NCBI RefSeq assembly: GCF_001425045.1
Contig: NZ_LMDJ01000012.1
Coordinates: forward strand, 546,141 to 610,140
From: Massilia sp. Root351
GTDB lineage: Bacteria; Pseudomonadota; Gammaproteobacteria; Burkholderiales; Burkholderiaceae_D
Reading direction: 5' to 3'
DNA: 64,000 bases
Both the position numbers and the translations under genes were made by a program. The notes under the pieces were generated by a model. The model was not told the origin of the DNA. It was given only the letters and a program-made list of their open reading frames with translations, and searched no databases. Below are positions 29,399 through 38,804 of the stretch, piece by piece (position 1 is the stretch's first letter; each line of letters opens with the position of its first letter).

Positions 29399-30292
29399 AT
29401 GCTGCCCGACACCCGCCAGGCCGAAGCCCTGCTGGCCATCATCGACACCGGCAGCTTCGAGCAGGCCGCCGCGCTGCTGCACGTGTCGGCCTCGGCCGTG
29501 TCGCAGCGGGTCAGCGCCATGGAGGTGGCGCTGGGCACGCCGCTGGTCATCCGCAGCCGTCCCTGCCGCCCCACCAGCGCCGGCCAACGCCTGGTGCAAT
29601 ACCTGCGCCGCAGCAAGCTGCTGGAAGACGAATTTCTGTCCGCCATGCAAGAGGAGGACGCCCGCCCGCTCAGCGTGTCGCTGGCCGTCAACAACGATAC
29701 GCTGGGCACCTGGCTGCTGCCGGCCCTGGCGCCTTTCCTGATCAAGGAGAACATCCTGCTCGACCTGTCACTGGACGACCAGGACCACACGTACACGCTG
29801 ATGGAGCGCGGCCAGGCGCTGGCGGCCATCTCCACCGAGGCGCAGCCCATGCGCGGCTGCGTGGCTCAGCCGCTGGGCGTGATGCGCTACCGCATGCTGG
29901 CCTCGCCCGCCTTCGCCGCGCGCTGGTTCCCGGGCGGCCTGAGCCGCAAAGCGGCGCTGACGGCGCCAATGATGGTGTTCGACCGCAAGGATTTGCTGCA
30001 AGCGAACTTCATGCAGCGCGAATGCGGCCTGCTGCCCGGCAGCCATCCCTGCCACTACATCCCCGCCAACGAAAGCTTTCTGCGCTGCATAGACCTGAGC
30101 CTGGGGTACGGCATGGTGGCCGAGCAGCAGGTGGGCGACCGGCTGGCCAGCGGCGCCCTGCTCGACCTGGCGCCCGGCAAGTTCAGCGACGTGGCGCTGC
30201 ACTGGCACACCTGGCGCGTGCAGTCGCCGCGGCTGGAGCGCCTGAGCGCGGCCATACTGGAAGCTGGACGGCGCAGCCTGCTGCCGTCGTGA
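29399..30292 (+). CDS. argP: LysR-type regulator ArgP (IciA) homologue
   Basis: A 297-residue LysR regulator. HTH: RQAEALLAIIDTGSFEQAAALLHVSASAVSQRVSAMEVALG, shown here by its start and end only in length terms, spans residues 6-50. The sequence VSASAVSQRV and the length match ArgP, which senses lysine/arginine and activates the exporter argO. The exporter gene diverges immediately upstream, which supports the call. Confidence 0.88.
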   Translation: MLPDTRQAEALLAIIDTGSFEQAAALLHVSASAVSQRVSAMEVALGTPLVIRSRPCRPTSAGQRLVQYLRRSKLLEDEFLSAMQEEDARPLSVSLAVNNDTLGTWLLPALAPFLIKENILLDLSLDDQDHTYTLMERGQALAAISTEAQPMRGCVAQPLGVMRYRMLASPAFAARWFPGGLSRKAALTAPMMVFDRKDLLQANFMQRECGLLPGSHPCHYIPANESFLRCIDLSLGYGMVAEQQVGDRLASGALLDLAPGKFSDVALHWHTWRVQSPRLERLSAAILEAGRRSLLPS

Positions 30293-30341
30293 ACGCGCAG
30301 CGGCGCCCTGCGGCGGCGCCTGCCCCGCACGGAAAAATGGC

Positions 30342-30347
30342 TATAAT
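30342..30347 (+). promoter_or_regulatory. candidate -10 box for the exporter operon
   Basis: A perfect TATAAT lies 28 nt upstream of the adaptor start. No recognisable -35 is spaced 16-18 bp before it. Confidence 0.45.
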
Positions 30348-30374
30348 TGCAAGCAATTCACTCAGAGGTGCCCC

Positions 30375-31598
30375 ATGCCGCCGTCTCCCGATCTCTCCAA
30401 ACTGAAAATCGACCGCGACGCCCAAGCCCAGCTACCGGGCCAGCGCGCGCGCCGGCGCAAGTGGATAAAGATCGCACTGGTGCTGCTGGCGCTGGCGGCG
30501 GCGGGCGTCGTCATCAGCCGCCAGGCCGGCGGCAAGGCGGACGTGGAAACGGTGACGGTGTCGCAGGCTTATCCCTCGCAGAACTACACCTTGCTCAATG
30601 CCACCGGCTATGTGGTGGCACAGCGCAAGGCGGCGCTGTCGTCCAAGGCCACCGGACGGCTGGAGTGGCTGGGTGTGCTGGAAGGCTCGCGCGTGAAGAA
30701 GGACGAGATCGTGGCGCGGCTGGAGAACCGCGATGTGAGCGCCACGCTGGGCCAGGCGCAGGCCAACATCAAAGTGGCGCAGGCCAACCTGGAACAGGGC
30801 CAGGCCGAGCTGCAGGACGCGCAGCAGGCCTACAAGCGCGCCGGCGAACTGCTGGGGCAGAAGTTCATCGCGGCGGCCAGCTACGATACGGCGCAGGCGC
30901 GCTACAACAAGGCCAGGGCCGCCATCGCGGCGCAACGCGCGGCCATCGCGGCGGCGCAGGCCAACGCGCAGGCCGCGCAAGTGGCGCTGGACCAGACCGT
31001 CATCCGGGCGCCGTTCGACGGCGTGATCCTGACCAAGAGCGCCAACGTGGGCGATAACATCACGCCCTTCTCCTCCGCCGCCGACAGCAAGGGCGCGGTG
31101 GTGACCATCGCCGACATGGACACGCTGGAGGTGGAGGCGGACGTGTCCGAGTCCAGCCTGTCGAAGATCAGGGCGGAGCAGCCGGCCGAAATCCAGCTTG
31201 ACGCCTTCCCCGAGCTGCGCCTGGCCGGCGTGGTGTCGCGCATGGTGCCCACCGTGGACCGCAGCAAGGCCACCTTGCTGGTGAAGGTGCGCTTCATCGA
31301 CCGCGACCCGCGCGTGCTGCCGGACATGAGCGCCAAGGTGGCGTTCCTTTCCAAGCCGGTGCCGGCCGAGGACAAGGCGCCGGTGACGGCCGTGCAGCCG
31401 GCCGCCATCGCCACGCGCGGCGGCAAGCCGGTGGTGTTCGTGGTGGCGGACGGCAAAGCGCGGCAAGTGGCCGTGAGCAGCGGCCGCAAGGTCGGCGAGC
31501 TGGTGGAGGTGAAAGGCGTGAAGCCGGGCGACAAGCTCGTGTCGAACCCGGACGCCAGGCTGCAGGACGGGCAGGCAGTGTCGGTGGCGAAGAAATGA
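30375..31598 (+). CDS. periplasmic adaptor (RND/MacA-type membrane fusion protein)
   Basis: A 407-residue membrane fusion protein. One N-terminal membrane anchor lies at about residues 31-48 (WIKIALVLLALAAAGVVI). A lipoyl/barrel-sandwich half (about 65-105) leads into a coiled coil of Ala/Gln-rich heptads (about 115-210), the second lipoyl half (VIRAPFDGVILTKSANVGD near 215), then beta-barrel domains. It couples the ABC transporter downstream to an outer-membrane channel. The adaptor stop overlaps the ATPase start by ATGA. No outer-membrane factor gene is present here. Confidence 0.9.
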   Translation: MPPSPDLSKLKIDRDAQAQLPGQRARRRKWIKIALVLLALAAAGVVISRQAGGKADVETVTVSQAYPSQNYTLLNATGYVVAQRKAALSSKATGRLEWLGVLEGSRVKKDEIVARLENRDVSATLGQAQANIKVAQANLEQGQAELQDAQQAYKRAGELLGQKFIAAASYDTAQARYNKARAAIAAQRAAIAAAQANAQAAQVALDQTVIRAPFDGVILTKSANVGDNITPFSSAADSKGAVVTIADMDTLEVEADVSESSLSKIRAEQPAEIQLDAFPELRLAGVVSRMVPTVDRSKATLLVKVRFIDRDPRVLPDMSAKVAFLSKPVPAEDKAPVTAVQPAAIATRGGKPVVFVVADGKARQVAVSSGRKVGELVEVKGVKPGDKLVSNPDARLQDGQAVSVAKK

Positions 31599-32293
31599 CC
31601 GCGCCCGGCAGCGAAGCGCTGGTGCGCATCGAGCACCTGGTGAAATCCTACCGGCGCGGCGGCCAGCACGTGCCGGTGCTGACCGACATCACGCTCGACA
31701 TCCAGGCCGGCGACTTCACCGCGCTGATGGGACCGTCCGGTTCCGGCAAGAGCACCCTGCTGAACCTGATCGCCGGCATCGACAAGCCGGACTCCGGCCT
31801 GCTGCGCGTGGACGGCCTGGACATCGCTTCCATGTCCGAGACCGACCTGGCGCACTGGCGCGCGGCCAACGTGGGTTTCATCTTCCAGTTCTATAACCTG
31901 ATGCCGGTGCTGTCCGCGTTCGAAAACGTGGAGCTGCCGCTGCTGCTCACGCCCCTGTCCCGCCGCGAGCGGCGCGAGCGGGTGGCGCTGACGCTGTCCA
32001 TGGTGGGCCTGTCGGAGCGCATGGACCACACGCCCAACGAGCTGTCCGGCGGCCAGCAGCAGCGCGTGGCCATCGCGCGCGCCATCGTCACCGACCCCAC
32101 ACTGATCGTGGCCGATGAACCCACCGGAGACCTGGACCGGCAATCGGCCAGCGACGTGCTGGCGCTGATGCAGCAGCTGAACCGCGAACTGGGCAAGACC
32201 ATCATCATGGTCACCCACGACGCCCATGCGGCGCAGCAGGCGCGTACCCTGATCCACCTTGAAAAAGGCGAGCTCATCGCCACGCCCGGGTAG
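31595..32293 (+). CDS. ABC transporter ATP-binding protein (MacB/LolD type)
   Basis: A 232-residue ATPase. Walker A GPSGSGKS (residue about 45), Q-loop FIFQFYNLMPVL, signature LSGGQQQRVAIARA, Walker B LIVADEPTGDLD and His switch VTHDAHA are all present. The FQFYNLMPVL region is typical of LolD/MacB-type ATPases that serve FtsX-like permeases. It pairs with the two permeases downstream. Confidence 0.95.
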   Translation: MTAPGSEALVRIEHLVKSYRRGGQHVPVLTDITLDIQAGDFTALMGPSGSGKSTLLNLIAGIDKPDSGLLRVDGLDIASMSETDLAHWRAANVGFIFQFYNLMPVLSAFENVELPLLLTPLSRRERRERVALTLSMVGLSERMDHTPNELSGGQQQRVAIARAIVTDPTLIVADEPTGDLDRQSASDVLALMQQLNRELGKTIIMVTHDAHAAQQARTLIHLEKGELIATPG

Positions 32294-32327
32294 CCGGCCC
32301 GCGCCACGCATCTGTCACGCAAATGCC

Positions 32328-33485
32328 ATGTACCTGCTCAAGCTGATCTTCAAGAACGCCCTGCGCCACAAGCTGCGCACCGGGCTGACCGTGCTTGGGC
32401 TGGTGGTGGCCACGCTGTCCTTCGGCCTGCTGCAAACGGTGGTGGACGCGTGGTACGCGGGCGCCGAGGGCGCATCCAACACCACGCTGGTCACCCGCAA
32501 CGCCACCTCGCTGGTGTTCCCGCTGCCGCTGGCCTACCAGGCGCGCCTGCGCGCGGTGGACGGCGTGACCGGCGTGGGCTACGCCAACTGGTTCGGCGGC
32601 GTCTACAAGGACCCAAAGAACTTCTTCGCGCAATTCGCCATCTCCGGCCAGAGCTACCTGGACATTTATCCGGACTACCTGCTGCCGGAGGAAGAACGGG
32701 CCGCCTTCCTGCGCGACCGCAAGGGCGCCATCGTCGGCCGCAAGCTGGCCAACCAGTACGGCTTCAAGGTGGGCGACACCATTCCCATCAAGGGCACCAT
32801 CTATCCCGGCCAATGGGAATTCGCGGTGCGCGGCATCTACGACGGAAAACAGGAGTCGACCAACACCGCCACCATGTTCTTCCATTGGGACTACGTGAAC
32901 GAGGGCCTGAAGAAAATCTACCCGCGCCGCGCCAACCAGGTGGGCGTGTACGTGGTGCGCATCGCCCGCGCCGAGGACGCCGCCGCCACCTCCAGCGTGA
33001 TCGACTCGCAGTTCCGCAACTCGCTGGCCGAAACGCTGACCGAAACCGAGAAGGCGTTCCAGCTCGGCTTCGTGTCCATGTCCGAGGCCATCGTGGTGGC
33101 GGTGCGGGTGGTGTCCTTCGTGGTCATCGTCATCATCATGGCGGTGATGGCCAACACCATGGCCATGAGCGCGCGCGAGCGGCTGGGCGAATACGCCACG
33201 CTGAAAGTGCTGGGCTTCGGCCCGGGCTACCTGGCGGCGCTGATCTTCGGCGAATCGCTGCTGCTGTCCGTGTTCGGCGCCGCGCTCGGCATCGCCCTGC
33301 TGTTCCCGCTGGCGGCCATCATCGGCTCGGCCATGGGCACCATGTTCCCGGTGTTCCAGGTGGCGCCGCCCACCCTGCTGCTGCAGGGCCTGGCCGCGCT
33401 GCTGATCGGCGTGGTGGCGGGCATCGCGCCCACCATCCGCGCGGTGCGCGTGAACATCGTCGAGGGCCTGAGGAGCATAGGCTGA
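32328..33485 (+). CDS. ABC transporter permease, FtsX/MacB type (1)
   Basis: A 385-residue permease. One N-terminal helix (about 18-40) is followed by a large periplasmic MacB_PCD-like domain (about 45-250), then three C-terminal helices (FtsX domain, about 262-380). The start ATG 32328 (MYLLKLIFKNALRHKL) gives a normal amphipathic cytoplasmic start; ribosome site weak. The stop overlaps the next ATG (TGATG). The two permeases probably form a heterodimer. Confidence 0.92.
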   Translation: MYLLKLIFKNALRHKLRTGLTVLGLVVATLSFGLLQTVVDAWYAGAEGASNTTLVTRNATSLVFPLPLAYQARLRAVDGVTGVGYANWFGGVYKDPKNFFAQFAISGQSYLDIYPDYLLPEEERAAFLRDRKGAIVGRKLANQYGFKVGDTIPIKGTIYPGQWEFAVRGIYDGKQESTNTATMFFHWDYVNEGLKKIYPRRANQVGVYVVRIARAEDAAATSSVIDSQFRNSLAETLTETEKAFQLGFVSMSEAIVVAVRVVSFVVIVIIMAVMANTMAMSARERLGEYATLKVLGFGPGYLAALIFGESLLLSVFGAALGIALLFPLAAIIGSAMGTMFPVFQVAPPTLLLQGLAALLIGVVAGIAPTIRAVRVNIVEGLRSIG

Positions 33486-34651
33486 TGCGGATCCCCCTCT
33501 CCTATGTCGCGCGCAACCTGTGGGCCAGGCGCCTGACCACCGTGCTGACGGCCGGCGGGCTGGCGCTGGTGGTGTTCGTGTTCGCCACGGTGCTGATGCT
33601 GGACGAGGGCTTGCGCACCACGCTGGTCACCACCGGCGAGTACGACAACGTGATCCTGATACGCCGTTCGGCCGAAAGCGAAGTACAGAGCGGCGTTGAG
33701 CGCGCGCAGGCCAACATCGCCGCCAGCCACGCCGCCATCGCGCTCGGCGCGGATGGCCAGCCCATGATCTCGAAGGAGACCGTGGTGCTGATTTCGCTGC
33801 TCAAGCGCGGCTCGGACAAGCCGTCCAACGTGGTGATACGGGGCATAGACCAGCGCGGCCTGGTGCTGCGCCCGCAAGTGAAGCTGAGCGCCGGCCGCAT
33901 GTTTCGGCCCGGCGCCTCCGAGATCGTGGCCGGGGCCAGCATCGCCAAGCGTTTTGCGGGCGCGGGCATCGGCGAAAAGCTGCGCTTCGGCCAGCGCGAG
34001 TGGACCGTGGTGGGCCTGTTCGACGCCGGCAACAGCGGTTTCGATTCGGAGATATGGGGCGACGCGGACCAGCTGATGCAGGCCTTCCGCCGCAACGGCT
34101 ATTCGTCCATGGTGCTGCGGCTGGCCGACAGCGGGCTGTTCGCGCGCTTCAAGCAGGATATCGAGTCCGACCAGCGCCTGACGCTGGAGGCCAAGCGCGA
34201 GCAAACCTTCTATTCGGACCAGTCGCGCGCGCTGTCCACCTTCATCAGCATACTGGGGCTGACGCTGTCGATCATCTTTTCGATCGGCGCCATGATAGGC
34301 GCGGCCATCACCATGTATGCGTCGGTGGCCAACCGCACCGGCGAAATCGGCACGCTGCGGGCGCTGGGCTACCAGCGGCGCAACATCCTGGCCGCCTTCC
34401 TGGCCGAGTCCATGCTGCTGGCGCTGGCCGGCGGCGCAGCGGGGCTGGTGTTCGCATCCTTCATGCAGTTCCTGTCCTTCTCCACCACCAACTTCCAGTC
34501 CTTCTCGGAACTGGCGTTCGGCTTCCGGCTCGATGGCGCCATCGTCGTCAAGACCTTGCTGTTCTCGCTGGCGATGGGCTTCATCGGCGGCTTCCTGCCC
34601 GCCGTGCGCGCCGCGCGCATGAAGATCGTGGACGCGCTACGGGCGGCCTAG
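33485..34651 (+). CDS. ABC transporter permease, FtsX/MacB type (2)
   Basis: A 388-residue permease with the same layout: N-terminal helix at about 17-39, periplasmic MacB_PCD-like domain (about 42-245), and FtsX domain with three helices (about 260-385; VANRTGEIGTLRALGYQRRN is the cytoplasmic coupling loop). It completes a tripartite exporter with the adaptor and ATPase. The cargo is unknown; MacB-like systems export macrolides, toxins or lipoprotein-like molecules. Confidence 0.92.
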   Translation: MRIPLSYVARNLWARRLTTVLTAGGLALVVFVFATVLMLDEGLRTTLVTTGEYDNVILIRRSAESEVQSGVERAQANIAASHAAIALGADGQPMISKETVVLISLLKRGSDKPSNVVIRGIDQRGLVLRPQVKLSAGRMFRPGASEIVAGASIAKRFAGAGIGEKLRFGQREWTVVGLFDAGNSGFDSEIWGDADQLMQAFRRNGYSSMVLRLADSGLFARFKQDIESDQRLTLEAKREQTFYSDQSRALSTFISILGLTLSIIFSIGAMIGAAITMYASVANRTGEIGTLRALGYQRRNILAAFLAESMLLALAGGAAGLVFASFMQFLSFSTTNFQSFSELAFGFRLDGAIVVKTLLFSLAMGFIGGFLPAVRAARMKIVDALRAA

Positions 34652-34813
34652 CCTTGGCAGATCGCTTGCCTGCGCGCCATAAGCCACCGCAATATGCGTC
34701 GAGATTTTATTAGCGATTTGCAATATATAGACAAGTGTAGACACAATCCCAGATACTTTGTGTCAAACTATATTGACCGTCAGACAAACTTCCGCCGATT
34801 CCACCTTCCCGCC

Positions 34814-36502
34814 ATGCGCTTTCCGCCCCGCCGAGCCTTGCTGTGCCTGCTGCTGATACTGGCCGCACTCGCCACGCTGGGTGCGCGCCACGCGCAGGCG
34901 GCGGGCACGCGCACGGTGCTGGTGCTGTACTCGCTGGGTTCGGACTCCGCGTCGGAGTGGCAGCGGCTGGTGCGCAAGGGCATGGATGACGAACTGGCCA
35001 GCAAGCGCTGGGGCGACGCGCCCGACATCTTCGAGGAGCACTTCGACTCCGTGCGGGTGGGCGAACAGGCGTCGCTGGACAGCATGGCGCCGTACCTGCG
35101 CACCAAATACGCCAGCGTGAAGCTGGACGCCATCGTCACCGAAAACCACCTGGCGGCTGGGTTCCTCAACAGCCACCCGGACCTGTTCCCAGGCGTGCCG
35201 CGCTACTACGTCAACCACGGCCGCCGCAACTGGCGCCCCGGCGACGGCGAAGCACTGGAACTGGCGCCGGACTATGGCCGCATGCTGGGCGTGATCCCGC
35301 TGGTGGCGCCCAGCGTCAAGCGCATCGTGGTGGTGGGCGACCAGACGCCCCGCGTGCAGGAATGGATCGCCGGCGTGCGCGCCGCGTCGCGCCCGTACAG
35401 CAAGCAGATCGCCTTCGACTATTGGGACCAGCAGGGCTTTAGCGAGCTAGTCCGCCGCGCCGCCATGCTGGGCGAAGACACGGCCATCCTGATGTTTGCC
35501 ACCCACCGCGGCCAGGAAGGCGGCGCCGGCACGCCGCCGGATGTGGCGCGCAAGCTGGCGGCGGCGTCGCCGGTGCCGGTGTTTACGCACGTGGAGTCGC
35601 TGGTGCTGCCGGGCGTCGTGGGCGGCTACGTGCTGAGCGGCGAAGCCATAGGCCGCGTTATCGCGCGCATCCTGCAGGGCCAGCCGGCCGACCTGAGCGG
35701 CGTGCAGCGCTACATTTTCGACCACCCCACCGCCGAGCGCCACCAGTTGCGCAACCTGCCGCAGGAAGCGCTGCTGCGCAACCGCCCGGTCAGTGTGTGG
35801 GAGCTGTACCGATGGCAGATTCTCCTGGGCGCCACTCTGATCCTGCTGGAAGCCGCGCTGATCACGGTGCTGGTGCGCGTGCTGCGCTCGCGCCGCAACG
35901 CGCTGGCCGCGCTGAACGACGAGCGCAACAACCTGGAAGACCGGGTGCTGCACCGCACGCTGGAACTGCTCACGGTAAACAGCAAGCTGGAACAGCTGGC
36001 CACCACCGACCCGCTGACCGGCATCGCCAACCGGCGCCGGATGACCGAACAGATTTCCAAGGAACTGGACCGCGCGCGCCGCTACAAGCACCCGCTGGCG
36101 CTGCTGATGGTGGACATCGACCACTTCAAGCGCATCAACGACACCTACGGCCACGACGTGGGCGACCAGGCCATCGTGGCGGTGGCGGGTGCGCTGTCGG
36201 CGGCCATGCGCAGCATCGACCTGGTGGCGCGCTTCGGCGGCGAGGAGTTCGTGCTGCTGATGCCGGAGGCGTCCCTGGAGACGGCCGGCGGCGCGGCCGA
36301 GCGCCTGCGCGAGACCGTGGCGCAGCTGCGCATCGACCTGGACGGCGGACTGACGGTGTCGCTGACGATCAGCGTGGGCGTGGCGGCCTCCTATCCGCAG
36401 GAGGCCCCGGATTCGCCCTCCGCCCTGCTGGTGCGGGCCGACAAGGCGCTGTACCAGGCCAAGAAGGAAGGCCGCGACCGGGTGGTGCTGAGCGCCGCCT
36501 GA
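34814..36502 (+). CDS. diguanylate cyclase with periplasmic ABC-binding-like sensor
   Basis: A 563-residue protein. A signal peptide (ends near ARHAQAAG) is followed by a periplasmic domain of the ABC-substrate-binding-like family (residues about 32-325), a membrane helix at about 335-358 (ILLGATLILLEAALITVLV), a short coiled coil, and a GGDEF domain from about 397. The active motif is GGEEF near residue 475 and the inhibitory I-site RSID lies five residues before it, so a product-inhibited cyclase is expected. The ATG at 34814 is chosen since the signal peptide starts there; an upstream ATG gives 40 more residues. Confidence 0.9.
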   Translation: MRFPPRRALLCLLLILAALATLGARHAQAAGTRTVLVLYSLGSDSASEWQRLVRKGMDDELASKRWGDAPDIFEEHFDSVRVGEQASLDSMAPYLRTKYASVKLDAIVTENHLAAGFLNSHPDLFPGVPRYYVNHGRRNWRPGDGEALELAPDYGRMLGVIPLVAPSVKRIVVVGDQTPRVQEWIAGVRAASRPYSKQIAFDYWDQQGFSELVRRAAMLGEDTAILMFATHRGQEGGAGTPPDVARKLAAASPVPVFTHVESLVLPGVVGGYVLSGEAIGRVIARILQGQPADLSGVQRYIFDHPTAERHQLRNLPQEALLRNRPVSVWELYRWQILLGATLILLEAALITVLVRVLRSRRNALAALNDERNNLEDRVLHRTLELLTVNSKLEQLATTDPLTGIANRRRMTEQISKELDRARRYKHPLALLMVDIDHFKRINDTYGHDVGDQAIVAVAGALSAAMRSIDLVARFGGEEFVLLMPEASLETAGGAAERLRETVAQLRIDLDGGLTVSLTISVGVAASYPQEAPDSPSALLVRADKALYQAKKEGRDRVVLSAA

Positions 36503-36509
36503 TCGCTGC

Positions 36510-37154
36510 TTACTCGGCGTCCGGCTGCTGCGCGGGATGCGCGGCCTGGAACGCGGGCAAGGCCGCGCAATTGGCCGCGATGCGCGCGATGTTGGGATAC
36601 GGCGCCAGGTCTACTTCAAAACGCTCCGCGTTGAACACTTGCGGCGCCAGGCAGCAGTCGGCCAGGGTCGGCGTGTCGCCGTGGCAGAAGCGGCCCGTGG
36701 CGCCGTCGCGCGCCAGGTGCGCTTCGAAGGTGGCCAGGCCCAGGCGCATCCAGTGCCGTATCCATTCCAGCTTGGCCGCCTCGTCCAGCTTGAGCGTGTG
36801 CACCAGGTATTTGAGCACGCGCAGATTGCTGAGCGGATGCGTGTCGCAGGCGATGGTCATGGCCAGCGCGCGCACGCGCGCGCGGCCCGCCGCGTCGGCC
36901 GGCAACAGCGCAACCTGCGGATACTGCTCCTCCAGGTATTCCACGATCGCCAGCGACTGCGTCAGCAGCGTGCCGTCGTCATCGAGCGCGGGCAGCAGCG
37001 CGCCCGGATTGACCTCGCGGTAAGCCTCGCCCAGCTGCTCGCCGCCGCCGCGCAGCAGGTGCACCGGCACCGCCTCGTAAGGCAGCGCTTTCAGGTTGAG
37101 CGCGATGCGGACGCGGTAGGCGGCCGAGCTGCGGAAGTAGGTGTAGAGCTTCAT
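36510..37154 (-). CDS. maiA: maleylacetoacetate isomerase (zeta-class GST)
   Basis: A 214-residue zeta-class glutathione transferase. The SSAAYRVRIALNLK motif near residue 9 holds the catalytic Ser/Cys pocket, and DTHPLSNLRVLKYL in the second half is characteristic of MAAI. It isomerises maleylacetoacetate to fumarylacetoacetate using glutathione. The start ATG overlaps the FAH gene stop by 4 bp, so the two are one operon. Confidence 0.93.
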   Translation of the reverse strand: MKLYTYFRSSAAYRVRIALNLKALPYEAVPVHLLRGGGEQLGEAYREVNPGALLPALDDDGTLLTQSLAIVEYLEEQYPQVALLPADAAGRARVRALAMTIACDTHPLSNLRVLKYLVHTLKLDEAAKLEWIRHWMRLGLATFEAHLARDGATGRFCHGDTPTLADCCLAPQVFNAERFEVDLAPYPNIARIAANCAALPAFQAAHPAQQPDAE

Positions 37155-38176
37155 GCTCCGCGCTCCTGATAGTGCACCACGGTCTGGTCGATGGCGCCGA
37201 AGATGCTGGTGCCTTGCGCGTCGAACATCTCGATGCGCACGCTGTCGCCGAACTTGAGGAAGCCGGTGGCCGGCTTGCCGCCTTCAATGGTTTCGTACAT
37301 GCGCACTTCGGCCAGGCAGCAGTAGCCCACGCCGCCGTTGGCGATGCTGGAGCCGTGCAGGCTGCCCTGCTTGTTGGACACGGTACCCGAACCGATGATG
37401 GTGCCGGCCGCCAGTTCGCGCGTCCTGGCGGCGTGCGCCACCAGCTGGGCGAAGCTGAAGGTCATGTCTTCGCCGGCGTTCGGCTTGCCGAATGGCTGCG
37501 CGTTCAGGTGCACGGTCAGCGGCAGGTGCAGCTTGCTGTCCGCCCAGTGCGCACCCAGTTCGTCCGGCGTGACGGCCACCGGCGAGAACGCGCTGGCCGG
37601 CTTGGAGTTGAAGAAGCCGAAGCCCTTGGCCAGCTCGTTCGGGATCAGGTTGCGCAGCGAAACGTCGTTTACCAGCATCACCAGGCGGATGGCCTGGGCC
37701 GCGTCGGCCTCGCTGGCGCCCATCCTGACGTCGCCGGTGACCACCGCCACTTCGGCTTCCAGGTCGATGCCCCACTCTTCGCTCAGCGCATAGATGTTGT
37801 CGCGCGGGCCGACGAAGCTGTCCGACCCGCCCTGGTACATCAGCGGATCGGTGTAGAAGGAAGCCGGCACGTCGGCGTTGCGCGCCTTGCGCACCAGCTC
37901 CACGTGGTTGATGTAGGCCGAGCCGTCGGCCCACTGGTAGGCGCGCGGCAACGGCGAATGGCAGGCGCTTTGGTCGAAGGGCTGCGCATCGGCGGCGCGG
38001 CCTTCGTTCAGGGCGGTGTACAGGGCGGCCAGTTGCGGCGCGCTGAAGTCCCAGTTGTCCAGCGCGGCCTGCAGCGTGGGCGCGATGCCGGCCGCGCTGA
38101 CGCACTGCTTCAGGTCGCGGCTGACGATAAGCAGGGCGCCGTCACGGCTGCCGTTTTTCAGGGTGGCGAGTTTCAT
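37151..38176 (-). CDS. fumarylacetoacetate hydrolase family protein
   Basis: A 341-residue FAH-family enzyme. The acidic metal site is in EEWGIDLEAEVAVVTGD near residue 130, GSDSFVGPRDN lies just before, and the N-terminal half resembles FAH of the two-domain kind. It hydrolyses fumarylacetoacetate or a related acylpyruvate. It sits 3 bp after the VOC gene and overlaps maiA by 4 bp. In the usual pathway it finishes tyrosine/homogentisate or gentisate breakdown. Confidence 0.9.
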   Translation of the reverse strand: MKLATLKNGSRDGALLIVSRDLKQCVSAAGIAPTLQAALDNWDFSAPQLAALYTALNEGRAADAQPFDQSACHSPLPRAYQWADGSAYINHVELVRKARNADVPASFYTDPLMYQGGSDSFVGPRDNIYALSEEWGIDLEAEVAVVTGDVRMGASEADAAQAIRLVMLVNDVSLRNLIPNELAKGFGFFNSKPASAFSPVAVTPDELGAHWADSKLHLPLTVHLNAQPFGKPNAGEDMTFSFAQLVAHAARTRELAAGTIIGSGTVSNKQGSLHGSSIANGGVGYCCLAEVRMYETIEGGKPATGFLKFGDSVRIEMFDAQGTSIFGAIDQTVVHYQERGA

Positions 38177-38179
38177 TGT

Positions 38180-38716
38180 TTATGCTCCGGTGGCGGGTGC
38201 GTGCATCCAGGCGGCGTGCTTGGGCGCTTTCTTGGTCCTGGACCATTCTTCCAGCATGTCCCATTTGACCTGGTCCAGCTTGCGCATCATTTCCGGCGTG
38301 CCGGTGTTGACCGACAGCTCCAGGCGGTGGCCGTTCGGATCGAAGAAATAGATGGATTTGAAGATGGTGTGGTTGACGGGGCCGATCACGTCGATGCCGG
38401 CGGCGCTCAGGCGCTGCTTGGCTTCCAGCAGCTCGTCCATCGTCTCCACTTCCATGGCCAGGTGCTGCACCCAGGCCGGGGTGTTGTGGTCGCGGTCCAT
38501 GGCCGGCTGGGTGGGCAGTTCGAAGAAGGCCAGCACGTTGCCGTGGCCGGCGTCCAGGAACACGTGCATATACGGGTCCGGCGCCTTGGTGGACGGCACT
38601 TCGTCTTCGGCGATGGCCAGCACGAAGTCCATGTTCAGGTGCTTGACGTACCACTCGACGGTTTGCTTGGCGTCCTTGCAGCGGTAGGCGACGTGGTGGA
38701 TTTGCTTGATCTTCAT
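38180..38716 (-). CDS. VOC superfamily metalloprotein (glyoxalase-like)
   Basis: A 178-residue vicinal-oxygen-chelate protein of two beta-alpha-beta-beta-beta modules. Candidate metal ligands are His8 (QIHHVAY), Glu66 (FFELP), His85 (VQHLAME) and Glu133 (HRLEL). This four-ligand His-Glu-His-Glu arrangement resembles glyoxalase I and related lyases/isomerases more than two-His-one-Glu dioxygenases. GGGAGA precedes ATG 38716. It is first in the VOC-FAH-maiA operon, so it probably makes or isomerises the compound that feeds them; the reaction is unknown. Confidence 0.88.
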   Translation of the reverse strand: MKIKQIHHVAYRCKDAKQTVEWYVKHLNMDFVLAIAEDEVPSTKAPDPYMHVFLDAGHGNVLAFFELPTQPAMDRDHNTPAWVQHLAMEVETMDELLEAKQRLSAAGIDVIGPVNHTIFKSIYFFDPNGHRLELSVNTGTPEMMRKLDQVKWDMLEEWSRTKKAPKHAAWMHAPATGA

Positions 38717-38804
38717 GATGGTCTCCCGGGGATATGTCGATATTAGAATCCAGAATGAGATATCATACAAACGGTATTTTTCAATCGATTTATCGGATTT
38801 CCCA

